Shown: positions 1 to 10,405 of the stretch, in pieces
How the letters are laid out: each line of letters opens with the position of its first letter
Position numbering within the stretch: the first letter of the stretch is position 1
Source of the DNA: Brachypterus glaber
Taxonomy: Eukaryota; Arthropoda; Insecta; Coleoptera; Kateretidae
DNA length: 64,000 nt
Direction: 5' to 3'
Assembly (NCBI GenBank): GCA_958510825.1
Contig: OY294044.1
Coordinates: 43,303,550-43,367,549, forward strand
Program-made: the position numbers and the translations under genes
The notes under the pieces: generated by a model
What the model saw: only the letters and a program-made list of their open reading frames with translations
The model's database searches: none
What the model was told of the DNA's origin: nothing

Positions 1-556
1 GTAATGTCCTAGGCGCGGTAAAGGACGGCTAATGGCCGGGGCGGTAAATTTGGCGCTATAAAAGACGGCGCCCTGGCAGAATAATGAATTTTATGAGCTT
101 TAAATTGATATATCACAAAACTCAGCAAGAAATTCCCAATATTTACCCTGCCAAATTTTGACAAATCACAAAAAGTTCATCTTCTCTAAAAAAAGCTTTA
201 CCCCTGTACCCCTGCCGAAACATTTTAATGACTAGACAAAAAGTCTGAAAAAAGCTTTACCCCTGATAAAAAAAGCTTTGCCCCTAACGAGAATTTTAAT
301 CACCAAGAAAAAAATCATTCCCCATCGCCTGCGCCCTGAAGGGAGTCTCTTTGTTGTCGTGCAAAGACCGGCTCGGCAAACCCACGTTTTACTAAAAAAT
401 CACCCCACGCTTCACTGCCCACATCTTATAAGCTAACAATTTCAAGTATGTTGTCCTGTTTAAGCTAAGGTCTCATCTCGTTCAAGAGTTAAAATAGAGA
501 AGGGTAATTCAGGACCGCACTGTATGCTGAATATAAATCTAGAGAACCAAAAAATA
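1..556. repeat. Decayed MITE-like sequence at window edge
   Basis: No gene is visible. Positions 84-290 resemble the inner part of the palindromic element at 25376-25638: both have a run like 'gctttaaa..gat.tatcaca' followed by A-rich stretches ending in CCCCT. A short word close to 'aaaaaagctttacccct' occurs three times here (188-205, 248-264, 268-285). The rest is ordinary AT-rich DNA. This is probably a truncated, rearranged copy of that family cut off by the window edge. Confidence 0.4.
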
Positions 557-559
557 TTT

Positions 560-637
560 TTATCCACGGCCGTGATTAATAGGCCTATTAATGTCTGTAA
601 AAATTAACCGTTTAAACTTCAAAACAGCCGTGGATAA
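560..637. repeat. Short inverted repeat (hairpin)
   Basis: 'ttatccacggc' at 560-570 is matched by its exact reverse complement at 627-637, leaving a loop of 56 bases. It could be a very small MITE or a chance hairpin. 638-878 holds nothing I can name. Confidence 0.4.
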
Positions 638-878
638 AGTATAGTATTCTACCCGTGTTAATTAATCATTCGGGTGATTAGGCCACTCACCTATCAGCTC
701 GTTTCCCAAAATTCACCCTCATTGATTAATAGCAAATATTATACACTCATTGAATAACATACTATTTTTAATAGAATTACTATTAATCTACAATCCATTG
801 TAATTACTCTATTGTAAAATAGCATCATGGAAAAATAAAGAATTGATATTTATTTGACTGTAGAGTAATATGTATATT

Positions 879-1585
879 AGGGTGCCCCGAATTTGGACTG
901 TTTTTGAATTTTAAAGGTCTTACCACCCAAAGTTTGTCATTGGGGTTAGTAGATTACCACCCTTAAGGTCACAACATGGCCGATTCTGTTTGAATGTTTC
1001 TAAAAAAATAAAGGTTGTTCCTTTACTACTCTAAAACTCTTTTTTGCATAAAAAATATATTTTTTTTATTCGTCGTGGGTCCTAAAGGAATAAAAAGTGT
1101 AAAAAATGTAGAAAAATCATGTATTTTTTTAAACATTTTTTTTATCGGACATCCTGTATATAGGATCAAATCTTTATATATGGCTTAAAAGGCACATATA
1201 AAGATTTGATTATAAATCAGGACACATCCATGTATTACAAAAAAAAAATTGACCGGGGTAAATAAATTTAATGTGGTATTTCTGGCACCCTAAAGTTGAG
1301 ATAACATCAAAATTTTGACTTTTCAAGGTCACAACAAGGCCGTTTGGACTTCCCTGTTTATTCTAGATATCCATACCTTGAAAAAAACATTTTTATTATC
1401 TTTAATAGGCCCTAAATAAAATTAAATATGGAGGAACGGTTAGTTTTGCAAAAAAGGATGTGCTCTAAACATTTTTTTTTTAATTCTGAAAAAATTCTGA
1501 AAAAAAAAATAGGGTGGTAATATATTCATCCCAATGAACAACAAGACGTTTAAAATAAAAAAAAAGTCAAAACTCGGGGCACCCT
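879..1585. mobile_element. Foldback/MITE-like palindromic element, about 0.7 kb
   Basis: The left end 'agggtgccccgaatttgg' (879 onward) is mirrored by 'aaaactcggggcaccct' ending at 1585. Inner parts of the arms also mirror: 'accaccc..cattgggg' near 924-950 matches 'cccaatg..gggtggt' near 1512-1536. No coding capacity is apparent. It directly abuts the next palindromic element at 1586. Probably a non-autonomous DNA element; the superfamily is unknown. Confidence 0.6.
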
Positions 1586-2059
1586 CCCTAGTAACATTGA
1601 ACTTGGACAAGTTTCTTGACGAAGTTCTTTGTAAAAAATTGGATAATTCTTGAGCAAGAGAATTAATCAAGATTCTGTATCCAGACTTAGGCAAGACTTT
1701 ACCAAGATTTTGGAAGCAGAGCGTTTAGCAATACTTTGTCAAGTCTGTTCGTCAAGTCTGTAGCAAGCAATTTGACAAGATTCTTGGTTAAGAATCTTGA
1801 CATACTCTAACAAGTACGATTTGATCATGATATATCATGATCTCTATAGAGATCGCTTTTCGATTTCTTGTCAATTTTTCTTGCTACATTCTTGCTCAAG
1901 ACTTGTCCAAGAATCTTATCTGTAGCAATTCGTTGACAATTTTTAAGCAAGAATCTGTCGACAGTATCTTGGGCCAGAATTGTCAAAATCTGGATGAAGT
2001 TACTTGTCAAGAATCTTGAACCAGACTTGCTCAAGACTTGACAAAATTTGTTACTAGGG
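1586..2059. mobile_element. MITE with CCCTAGTAACA ends and internal CAAGA words
   Basis: The ends are 'ccctagtaaca' (1586-1596) and its exact reverse complement 'tgttactaggg' (2049-2059). The interior is built from many variants of 'ttgacaagaatcttg' and 'caagacttg' on both strands, and its centre is a perfect 20-bp palindrome at 1823-1842 overlapped by another at 1839-1854. Open frames here on both strands follow from this low-complexity structure and are not genes. Confidence 0.65.
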
Positions 2060-2455
2060 CTAATGTATATAGACATTATTTATTAGTACAGTATACAGTA
2101 ATAAAAGAAGCAGACTTTTTTCCAATATATTCGTCCATTATTTCATGGAATGACCCTTCTTTTAAAACTCGGCAACTTTTGGTGTAAAAAAACTTTTTGT
2201 TTGACGATATGCTTAGCGGTTTTTTCCGGATGCCGCAATTTTATAGCGGATTACACTTTTTACAGGGACATGAGAAGATAATAAAGGTGTAGGTTTTATT
2301 ACTGGTTTAAATCACTGCAGATTTTTCAGGGACTTTTTAAGTCGTGAAACCTTTTATGTGAGAATGATTTACTGAAATTATATTTCTTGCATATTTGTAA
2401 GGAATCTTATTATGCAAGGAAATTAATTTTGAATTTTACTTAACTTTTAATTTAT
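2060..2455. other. No feature seen
   Basis: AT-rich sequence without a convincing gene or paired repeat. Confidence 0.5.
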
Positions 2456-2722
2456 TTAACTCTCCGTTGGTACGGTGCGGTATGAGAACCCCAACGCCAT
2501 TAAAATTGCTGTATCTTCAAATAAAAAAATGTGTTTTACGAAATGGTTTTTATAAAAAAAAATAACTACTATAAAAGATAGATAGATAGATAGATAAAAA
2601 AAAACAATAAAATAAAATTTTTCTTTTTAAACATATTTTGTATCCCCTTGTTTCGCTAGGGTATATCATACCCCAGTGTACCGGAATTTTAAGATTTTTG
2701 GACCAAACCAAAGGAGGGTTAA
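2456..2722. mobile_element. MITE with TTAAC.CTCC ends, about 267 bp
   Basis: The left end 'ttaactctccgttggt' (2456 onward) pairs with 'accaaaggagggttaa' ending at 2722. Inside, 'tggggtatgatatacc' read in reverse near 2655-2680 resembles the element at 7014-7239, so the two are members of one family. A (GATA)n microsatellite lies at about 2576-2597 inside it. Confidence 0.65.
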
Positions 2723-3804
2723 TGAAATTACACAAAAAAAATAATCTTAAGTTTTAAGTTGTTTCAAGGGGTATTTCACGTAAGAATATTACGAACACTA
2801 AATCACTTAATTAATAACACTACTCTACACTGCACTGCAGTGCACTAGTGGTTTAATATTCCGGTTGATTTTGATGTTTTATACAGGGTGTAGCAAAAAA
2901 GGTGGGTTGGCTATACATAGCCAAACTGTACTCACCAAAACAATGAAAAAAGTTCATATACAGGGTGCGCCACTTAAAAATCCCCAGGCCTGTAACTTCT
3001 TTATTAATAAAGTTATAGAAAAGTACAAGGCATCGATTTGTAGATAATTTAATTATCTTTAGAACAGTTAATAACTTTTTGAAAATATTTTTACTGGAAA
3101 ATTTTCTGGAAGAAACAATGTGATTTTATTTGAATATTTTTTTTCCTTAAAGTTTACAAAAAAGGTTTATACATGCCTAAATAGACAATTTTATTACCGT
3201 TAATTTAATGTATACATTATATATATATACATTAGGATCTAATTTAGTATTTTCCAGAAATCTGAAAAAACGTGATTGGAAAATTGATACCAAAAAATTC
3301 TACTTAAAACATTTCCATTCTTTCAAAAAAATTAAATTAATCAGATTAGCCTTGTAAGGAAATAATTTTTCTTATTAATGACGTTTGTTATTTTTGTCAT
3401 CAACTAAAACCTAAGTTTTGTTTTCTTTGCTCTGTTTATTGTTTGTGCGCGTTTTTGAATGAAAAAAAAGTAGATAAGTACGCTATTAATGTACTGAAAA
3501 TTGCAAACGAACGCTCAGTAAGCGCGTACGCCTAAGACCAGACCAGACCAAAAAAAAAACGGATCTTTTAGAACTCAAGAGTATAAAGAAAGTTTGTAAT
3601 AAATTCAAGAAAATGTCCAAAATATGGTAGAGCATATCAAATGCAGCTGTAAATGTGTATAAATATAATTTTAATACTTCAATAAAAGTTATTTTTAATG
3701 GAAATAAAAAATTTAATTATGATAATAAATTTTAACAACTCATTAAAAAACAACATGTTAAAAAAATTTAATTAATAATATAAGTGAAATAATAACAACT
3801 AGAT

Positions 3805-4038
3805 ATGGTTTTGTTGTATGGTGAATTACAAAATAATTCCAGATTAGCGCAAAGAGTTTTTAGTCAAAGATACCAAGAGCGGCGTATTCCAAACTACAAA
3901 ACCTTTTCCACGATAATAAAGAACTTAAACAAATATGGTTCATTTGTGAAACCAAAAAAAAAAAACAGACAAAAAAGGATTACAAATGACCAAAATACAG
4001 CTGTGGTTTTGGGTGCTATTGTACTTATTACAAATTAA
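3805..4038 (+). pseudogene. Inverted duplicate of transposase N-terminus
   Basis: This 77-codon frame (VLLYGELQNNSRLAQRVF...) is a diverged copy of the first 70 or so residues of the reverse-strand transposase at 4062-5115, starting just after that protein's N-terminal leader. It covers the helix-turn-helix DNA-binding part (YGELQNNSRLAQRV..RYPER) often found at the start of insect mariner-like transposases. The match stops abruptly at about 4019 (after VVLGAI), and the last few residues are unrelated. No catalytic domain follows, so it cannot encode a transposase. It is part of the left arm of the palindromic element. Confidence 0.8.
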
Positions 4039-4061
4039 ATTATTATTAACAATAAAACATC

Positions 4062-5115
4062 CTAATTTAAATATTGCTCAAAATTATGACCATTTTGAGT
4101 AATACAGAAATTATACCGCCGAATTAATTCCCCATTAGTGACCCTCAGGAGTACGTGTCTTCTTATTGAATGGCATCCATCACGAATTCGATTTTAAAGT
4201 TCGTTTAAGTCCTCAACTGGCATTTCGAATACTTTATTTTTTAAGTATTCCCACAAAAAATCGTTTGGGGTAAGGTCTAGCAGGCCAACAAGTGGGTCCG
4301 AACCTTCCCATCCATCTTTCTCCATTATGAGGAGTCCCGTCCTGTTGAAACCACATACGGTTTCTGACAGCTAAAGGCGCCTCCTCTAATAGTCCAGGCA
4401 AGTGATTTTGCAAAAAATTTAAGTACCTTTTACAATTTAAAATACCCTGAAAAAAGTATGGACCAATTAGTAAACCTCCTATAATGCCACACCAAACATT
4501 GGTGCTAAATCTCCTTTGGTGGCTCCTTTCTCGCGCCCATTTGGGGTTTCTGTCACTCCAGTAATGGCAATTATGTCGATTTAATTGGCCGTCGTTTCCA
4601 AAATTACTTTCATCTGTCCACATAACCTCTTGCAGAAAGTTAGGATTACCTGCTCTTAAAACTGCCATGCATGCGATAAAATTTAATCTAACTACATAAT
4701 CGTTCGGCCATAGTTCTTGAACTAATATTATTTTAAAAGGGTGATATTTATTTCTTCTAAGAATTCTTCGAACTGATGTGCATGAAATGTTGTTGTCCAA
4801 ATGTATAGCAGAAATTGATGTATGAACATTTTCTTCAATAGCGCCCAAAACCACAGCTGTGTTTTCGTCATTTGTACTCCTTGTTTTTCTGTTTCTTTTT
4901 GGTTTCACAAACGAACCATATTTGCTTAAGTTCTTTATTAGCGTGGAAAAAGTTTTGTGATCTGGAGCACTCCGCTCTGGATATCTTTGGCTATAAACTC
5001 TTTGCGCTAATCTGGAATTATTTTGTAGTTCACCGTACAATAAAATCATATCCACTTTTTCCGCATTCGTAAATTGTACGCAAAAAATAAATAAAAATAG
5101 TAATTTATTCAACAT
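4062..5115 (-). pseudogene. Tc1/mariner-like DDE transposase, broken
   Basis: The open part (5115 to 4234, 293 codons) starts with an N-terminal helix-turn-helix region. The catalytic core then shows the first acidic residue in 'VMWTDESNF' (near residue 170) and the second in 'FQQDGTPHN' (near 258). The usual stretch between that motif and 'GERWMGRFGP' is missing, so the spacing to the third acidic residue is too short. Near 4270 the frame slips: the expected 'DLTPNDFLWEYLKN' motif is found only in another frame, followed by an in-frame stop and a C-terminal tail that runs to about 4062. This is an internally deleted, frameshifted pseudogene. The family assignment (transposases with the N-terminal domain called DUF4817 in insects) rests on motif recognition. 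Confidence 0.85.
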
Positions 5116-5700
5116 TTTGAAAAAACTAAAATAATATTCAAGTTTAACTTCAGAACAAGACTATAAAAATGACAAATGTCATTATGAAGGGAAATTGTTA
5201 CTTCCGAGGCATATCTGATAAAATTTAATTTAATTTAAATTTATGTACTTTTTAGGTAGAATTTTTAAAGAAATTTTCTTCTATTGATTGTTGAGTTTGA
5301 AAATTAAAATATTTTTTATTTTAAACCCAACTGTTTAATCAGTTGGCGTGAAAAGGCAAAACCTGAAATAACGCAGTCCAACGTCCTGACTGAGTCGAAA
5401 ACTAAAATATTAAAAAAATATATTTTTTCAAATTTCTGGAAAATTACTAAATCAAATGTATCATACATCAAATTAAAGGTAATAAAATTGTCTATTTAGG
5501 CATGTATAAACTTTTTTTTTAAACTTTAAGGAAAAAAACTATTTAAAGATAATCACTTTGTTTCTTTTAAAAAAAAAATTAAAAAAGGTATAAACTATTC
5601 TAAAGAGAATGAAATCATCTATAAATCGATGCCTTGCACTTTCGTATAACTTAATAAATAAAGAAGTTACATACCTGGGGAGTTTTAAGTGGCGCACCCT

Positions 5701-5983
5701 ATATGCCTACATAGAAAAAACGGATTCCTTGAACCAAGGACACGTGTCTTTGGATATGTTCAAAGCCATATTCTCTTATTTCAAGGCTGGCATTCTCTTG
5801 AACCAAAGTCAATGTCCTTGAATAAAGAGCGCGGATTTTTATTCCAACACCCTTCCTCTTCATTCAAGGACATTTACTTTGGTTCAAGAAAATGCCAGCC
5901 TTGAAACCAGAGAATATGGCTTTGAACATATACAAAGACACGTGCCCTTGGTTCAAGGAATCCTTTTTTTCTATATACATATT
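5701..5983. mobile_element. Palindromic MITE, about 280 bp
   Basis: Arms of about 130 bp are near-perfect reverse complements: 'ggattccttgaacc' near 5721-5734 matches 'ggttcaaggaatcc' near 5950-5963, and 'gacacgtg' and 'ggctggcattctcttgaacc' have exact or near mirrors on the other side. It starts where the mariner-like element ends. Open frames across it are shadows of the palindrome. Confidence 0.75.
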
Positions 5984-6003
5984 GTCTAAAATGCTTCATC
6001 TAT

Positions 6004-6924
6004 GAGATACGCTCCTTTGAAAGTGGCTAAAGAAATTGGTTTTTATTTAATAACTCACGAACTCTTTGAGATACAGCAATGGGATTTTGCATGTGAAATA
6101 ATCTTAATAAAGTCTTACTTATTTTAACCAGTGGCGTGCGAAACGGGGGGTGCATTATCACTTTTTTGATCCAATTTTTTTTTCTGTGTAACATTTTTGT
6201 AAATTTATTAGTGGCTAATGATTACCCAGGTCAAAATATATGAAATGTGTACTTTTGTTGAATTACTTTAGGATTAACGATTTTTGAGAAAAATTCATTT
6301 GAAGGTGCAATTTTACGCTTCGAGGACTAAAAATTAAATACTAAAATGTTTGAAACTGAAATTTAACTGATGCGGAGTGAGTTTACATAAAAAACTAAGA
6401 AAAAAAGATTCTATACATGTAGGTCGAAAATTAGCCCTTAAAGATACTATGGCCCTTTAAAACTTGTGCATTTTTAGAATACTCTACCTCCCTTAGGATT
6501 GATATTTGGAAGTAACTGTATATGAGGTTTTTTTCCTAGTTTTTATTGCACATTTACTTGGCATTGTTAAAATTTCGGTTTTTAGTCCTCGAAACGTGAA
6601 ATTTCACCTTCAAATTAATTTTTCTCGAAAACGGTTAATCCTACAGTAATACAACAGGAGAACCTTTTTTATATATTTTGACCTGAGGAATCATTTTCAT
6701 AATAAAATTTCAAAACAGTTACACAAAAAAAGTTTGGGGCAAGAAAATGTCAAAGCTCCCCCGTTACGAATGGCCCTGGTTAAAATAAGTATATGAAAAT
6801 AACATATGAAGATGGGCCTTATTAAGATTGGTTCACTTGCAAAATCTCGTTGCTGTATTCCAGAGGGTTCCTGATTTTTTAAATAAAAACCGAATATTTA
6901 GCCACTTTCAAAGGGGCGTATCTC
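6004..6924. mobile_element. Nested palindrome, about 0.9 kb
   Basis: The outer arms begin 'gagatacgctcctttgaaag' (6004) and end with the mirror at 6924. The arms are continuous through a second boundary, 'attttaaccag' at 6121-6131, mirrored by 'ctggttaaaat' at 6776-6786. The core 6121-6786 resembles the core of the palindrome at 62801-63573, so it looks like a separate family lodged in the centre of an outer palindrome. No protein is encoded. Confidence 0.7.
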
Positions 6925-6944
6925 GAGATCTCAGAGACGATAGT

Positions 6945-7013
6945 TCATCCATTTGTATTTCTAGTTTTAATCCTTACAGGTACTTTTTTCCATCTTTAAG
7001 TTTACTTATAAAT
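6945..7013. repeat. Dispersed repeat copy, also at 49.6 kb
   Basis: About 70 bp ('catttgtatttctagtttta' then 'cttttttccatctttaag..acttataaattta') match 49623-49692 in the same order and orientation. Length and differences suggest an old dispersed repeat. Confidence 0.5.
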
Positions 7014-7239
7014 TTAACCCTCCATCAGTGTTGTGGGGTATGACATACCCCAACCCAGGTAACATCAATAATAAAATCAAAATTAGTGAAGTATGCGAGC
7101 TCTTGCTCTCAGTAGCTGGAGATCATAGTCTCCGCAATGCGGTCGAGTTGGGTCCTGCTCTCTATTTAGCGCAAGTCACTTGTCAGACCCTGTCAAAATC
7201 GATTGGGGTATGACATACCCCAGAACACTGATTACGTAA
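7014..7239. mobile_element. MITE with TTAACCCTCC ends
   Basis: The left end 'ttaaccctccatcagtgtt' is mirrored by 'aacactgattacgtaa' at the right end. Just inside each end lies the same self-complementary block 'tggggtatgacatacccc' (near 7034-7051 and 7204-7221). Same family as 2456-2722. Confidence 0.7.
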
Positions 7240-8550
7240 CTTTTTTTTAAATGTAAAAAATTAAACTGCTGGGCTCTTTGGACTATATTTTGTCCTAGGA
7301 CAAAGCTTTTTTAGTAAAATGTCTTATGAGAAAGAACAGAAACATGTCCAAGGGGTTTGGGATGATTTTCGTAGGCTTTCTGAGTCATCATCTTGCAAGG
7401 AACACGCATGAATGACCCTAAACTAGTGTAATTCCTCTAATTTTCCAAATTATGCCTTAACTTATTCCAATACATTTTTAAATAATATCCTAAGTAATTC
7501 CCATAATTCCCTAAGGTTTAAGGGAATATATACCAATAGATATGCACCTTGTTTATTAATTTCATATTAATTTTAGTTTTAGTCGAAATAAAATCCCAAG
7601 TAATTTTCATTATTATCTGTGGAATTAGGGTAGATTTTATCAAAATTAATCAATTTTAGTAAAAATGTATAGTTACGTCTATATATGCATGTTGTGTAAA
7701 AATTTTTTAAATTAATGTAAATTAGTGACAATATCCACTAAGTTTTATTTTATTTTAACCTAGATTAGGGAACGTTCAAGTATTATGTAATGCAAATTTT
7801 GATAATTTTAATATTTCAAATTTTCGCATTCTAGGAACTAAGGCACTGAGTGTAATTACATACCATTTTTAGAACTGGTAAAAAATAAATTGCTTTGTAA
7901 AAACTTTATACTCTTTATTTATAGTTTTTATTGCAAAGGTTTACGGTATTTATCAATGCATGCAACAAACCACTAATATGTACTGGAACAATGAAAAAAC
8001 TTAACTGAAATTAAGTCTGAGGTTTTGAAAAAAAATCATGTTTTTCCCCTTAAAAAAGATCATAACTCCTTCTGTGTATAAAATATTTTAAAATATAAAG
8101 AGGGGTTATATAAAGGAGTGTTATAGCTACAGTTGATGATAATTATAAATATATAGCGTTATAATTTACGATGTGGTAATTTTATAAGTTTACAATAGTG
8201 AAAATTTAAATTATTTTAAATCTTTCACATAAATGCAAATAAAAAAAATGACAGAGAAGATTTTAATAAAAATTTTATTTGAAAGGTCCATAGGTTACTT
8301 ATCAAAAACTACCAAGACTGGAAGAGGGTGTTGTCAACAAGTTATTACGTTAATGGAAAATAAACCTACAACTAACAAAAAAACAACATTACAATTTTAA
8401 ATTTAAATTAAATTTGAGTGGTTGATTGTTGGTCGGAACTCTTCTTCTCTAATTCCTTTTTAAAGCTGCTTTCATCGAGTTTTTACCATATGGTAAAGAA
8501 ATATAAGAAAAAAAATCTAAAAAAATACCATATCAAATTTATATCATCAG
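7240..8550. other. AT-rich sequence with one MITE end
   Basis: No gene seen. At 7765-7795 'tta' plus 'gggaacgttcaagtatta' is one end of the MITE family found complete at 49090-49232 and 60345-60583. The partner end is not recognisable here. Confidence 0.5.
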
Positions 8551-8618
8551 CAAAACATTACCGACGGGGCTATCAACCCGTCTGATAGCCCAGTAATTGC
8601 CCGTCTGTAAGGTTTTGC
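8550..8618. repeat. Nested hairpin (cruciform-like)
   Basis: Outer stem: 'gcaaaacattaccgacggg' against 'cccgtctgtaaggttttgc' with a few mismatches. Inner stem: 'gggctatca' against 'tgatagccc', with 'cccgtc' repeated in the loop. It may be the end of a DNA element or a very short MITE. Confidence 0.5.
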
Positions 8619-8944
8619 TTGGTCTGAAGAAGGCACATGTATACAGACCTGTACGAATGTACCCCTTCGACACTGTATGAATCTTTATATCCCACATAGA
8701 CCAAATAAAATTGTAGGCGCTAAAGTAATTTTAAGAGTGTCCAATCAGTTTTTTTACTGCACAACTTCTCGATGGTGGCTGAGGACGCTTGCCACTCATT
8801 GGCGGATCTGGCACAAGAAGAGGTATGTGCGGACGCAAATGTGAGTAATAAAACCTTTTGGTTTTTAAGTAAGATACGATGTACGAATGTGCCCCGTGTA
8901 CGAATGGTCCTAAACTCCCCCTAAATATTTTTAAATATTTTAAA

Positions 8945-9875
8945 TATTTTCTTTTTTTTAAATTATTTATTAACCTTAAGAGAATACAGGATTCCACATC
9001 AGGTAAATATAACAGAAAATATGAATAAAAATATAATAAATGTACATATGAGTTAATCATTTTCATTTATGTAATAGTCTTTAACAGATGCAGAAAAAGC
9101 TTTTAGAGTTTATTGCGTCTTTATATATTCTGGAATTTCATTAAACCAGTTCAAAGCAGTTTGGGTTACTCTTCTTTTGCCAGTACTTGTAGTTGTAGTT
9201 GTTATATAATGTTGTAAGTTATTTCTTGTAAAATATTCGTGAATATCACAATTTTTTGTTAATTCTACGTCCGTACTGATCAAATTATAATTATTTTTAA
9301 TTTTGTATATTATTTTGACACTCCATTTTAATTCACTTACGTTTAAGATTTTTAGTTCATTATAAAGGTCATTTGTACACGTTTTAAGTGATTTGTTAAT
9401 GTTAATAACAATTTTAAGATTTTATTTTGAGTAGTTTGGAGGGTTTTTATGTCCTTTTTACTTGCCTGACCCCAAAAAGCAGGAAGATACATTAAATGAG
9501 AGTTAATATACGCATTATATACGAGATGTTTTGTTTTATTATTTAATAACTTTGAGTTCCTACGAAGATAATAACCTATTGTTGATATTTTGGTTTTTAG
9601 ATTATTCACATGTTCACTAAAATTTAGGGAGATGTCTAGGGTTAAGCCTAGATACTTGGCAGTTTATACTTGTTCAAGTTCTGTATTATTTAAAACTAAG
9701 GCATAATTATCACATTTTGATTTTTTAAAGACTAGATAGTTACATTTGTTTTCATTAGGTCTTATATTATTGTCTTTAGTCCACTCACCAATATTAAATA
9801 AGTCACTTTGTGCTTTTTCGAAAACTTCTTGTTCACTTCCCGAATAAAAAAGACCCGTGTCGTCTGATAATAATT
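8945..9875 (-). pseudogene. LINE reverse transcriptase C-terminus, 5' truncated
   Basis: Reading the reverse strand from about 9875, the frame begins at a decayed catalytic motif (DDTGLFYSG), continues through 'NKCNYLVFKKSK' and 'KYLGLTLDISLNFSEHVNNL', then a clear stretch (9609-9352: NNLKTKISTIGYYLRR.. HLMYLPAFWGQAS), and ends near 9080 with 'QTALNWFNEIPEYIK'. This order is typical of the end of jockey/CR1-like LINE ORF2 (palm end, thumb, C-terminal tail). At least one stop and frameshifts interrupt it. The 3' end lies near 8945, after a TTAAGG..AATAAA-like tail. Everything upstream of the catalytic motif is absent, as expected of a 5'-truncated insertion. Confidence 0.8.
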
Positions 9876-9879
9876 TTTT

Positions 9880-10405
9880 TCTAATTTCACCCCCGAGGAG
9901 TAGGGTGTAGTTTTCGTGAAACTGGGTTTTTAAGGTTTATGAAAGTGAATCTGAATAAAAAAATCTAGATCCATCCCCTGATGGGCGGGGAGTAGTTTTC
10001 GTGAAAATTGGTATATTGGGGTTTTTGAGGTTGTTGCTGAAAGTGAATCTGATTATAAGAAAATTCTAACTCCACAACAAAGGGGCAAGAGTAGTTTTCG
10101 TGAAAATTGGTATATTGGGGTTTTTCAGGTTGCTGAAAGTGAATCTGATAATAAAAAAATGGCCTTCTTGAAAATTTCTATATTGGGGTTTTTGAGGTCG
10201 CTAAAACTGAATCTTATAATATTTTTTTTTAATTTCACCCCCTGAGGGATGGGGGGTAGTTTTTGTGAAAATTTGTATATTGGGGTTTTTAAGGTTGCTG
10301 AAAGAGAATCTGATAATAAAAAAGTTCTAGCTCCAGTAGTTTAGGGGTAGTTTTCGAGAAAATTTGTATATTATTAAGGTTGCTAAAAGTAAATCTAAAA
10401 ATCCA
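9880..10405. repeat. Degenerate tandem repeat, unit about 90 bp
   Basis: About six imperfect copies of a unit containing 'gtagttttcgtgaaaattgg', 'tatattggggtttttgaggt' and 'gctgaaagtgaatctgat' follow one another head to tail. Copies differ by point changes and small indels; the last two are shorter. It immediately follows the LINE fragment. An open frame at its right side is not supported as a gene. Confidence 0.75.

Larger units (their letters stand above)
2961..5701 (-). mobile_element. Tc1/mariner-superfamily element with extended palindromic arms
   Basis: Terminal inverted repeats begin 'agggtgcgccacttaaaa' at 2962 and end with the complement at 5700, flanked by TA/TATA. The arms match for at least about 290 bp: 2962-3060 against 5600-5700, and 3155-3260 against 5410-5535. 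Both arms also carry the beginning of the transposase gene, read inward from each side (3805-4019 on plus, 5115-4840 on minus), so the element is palindromic well beyond a normal terminal repeat. The transposase is broken, so this copy is inactive. It abuts a MITE at 5701. Confidence 0.85.

Noticed and set aside
1600..2050. CRISPR-like array
   Set aside because: Words vary in length, spacing and orientation; no constant repeat or unique spacers, and the DNA is eukaryotic.
1825..2076. Reverse and forward open frames of 60-84 codons inside the MITE
   Set aside because: Both follow from the repeated CAAGA words, and both strands are open over the same bases; no motif.
4872..5072. Forward ORF over the transposase
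   Set aside because: Shadow of the reverse-strand transposase.
5609..5904. Two forward ORFs across the 5.7-kb MITE and mariner end
   Set aside because: They lie in a palindrome and a terminal repeat, overlap in different frames, and show no domain.
8731..9066. 111-codon reverse ORF
   Set aside because: It begins in the 3' tail of the LINE and continues into flanking DNA; no motif.
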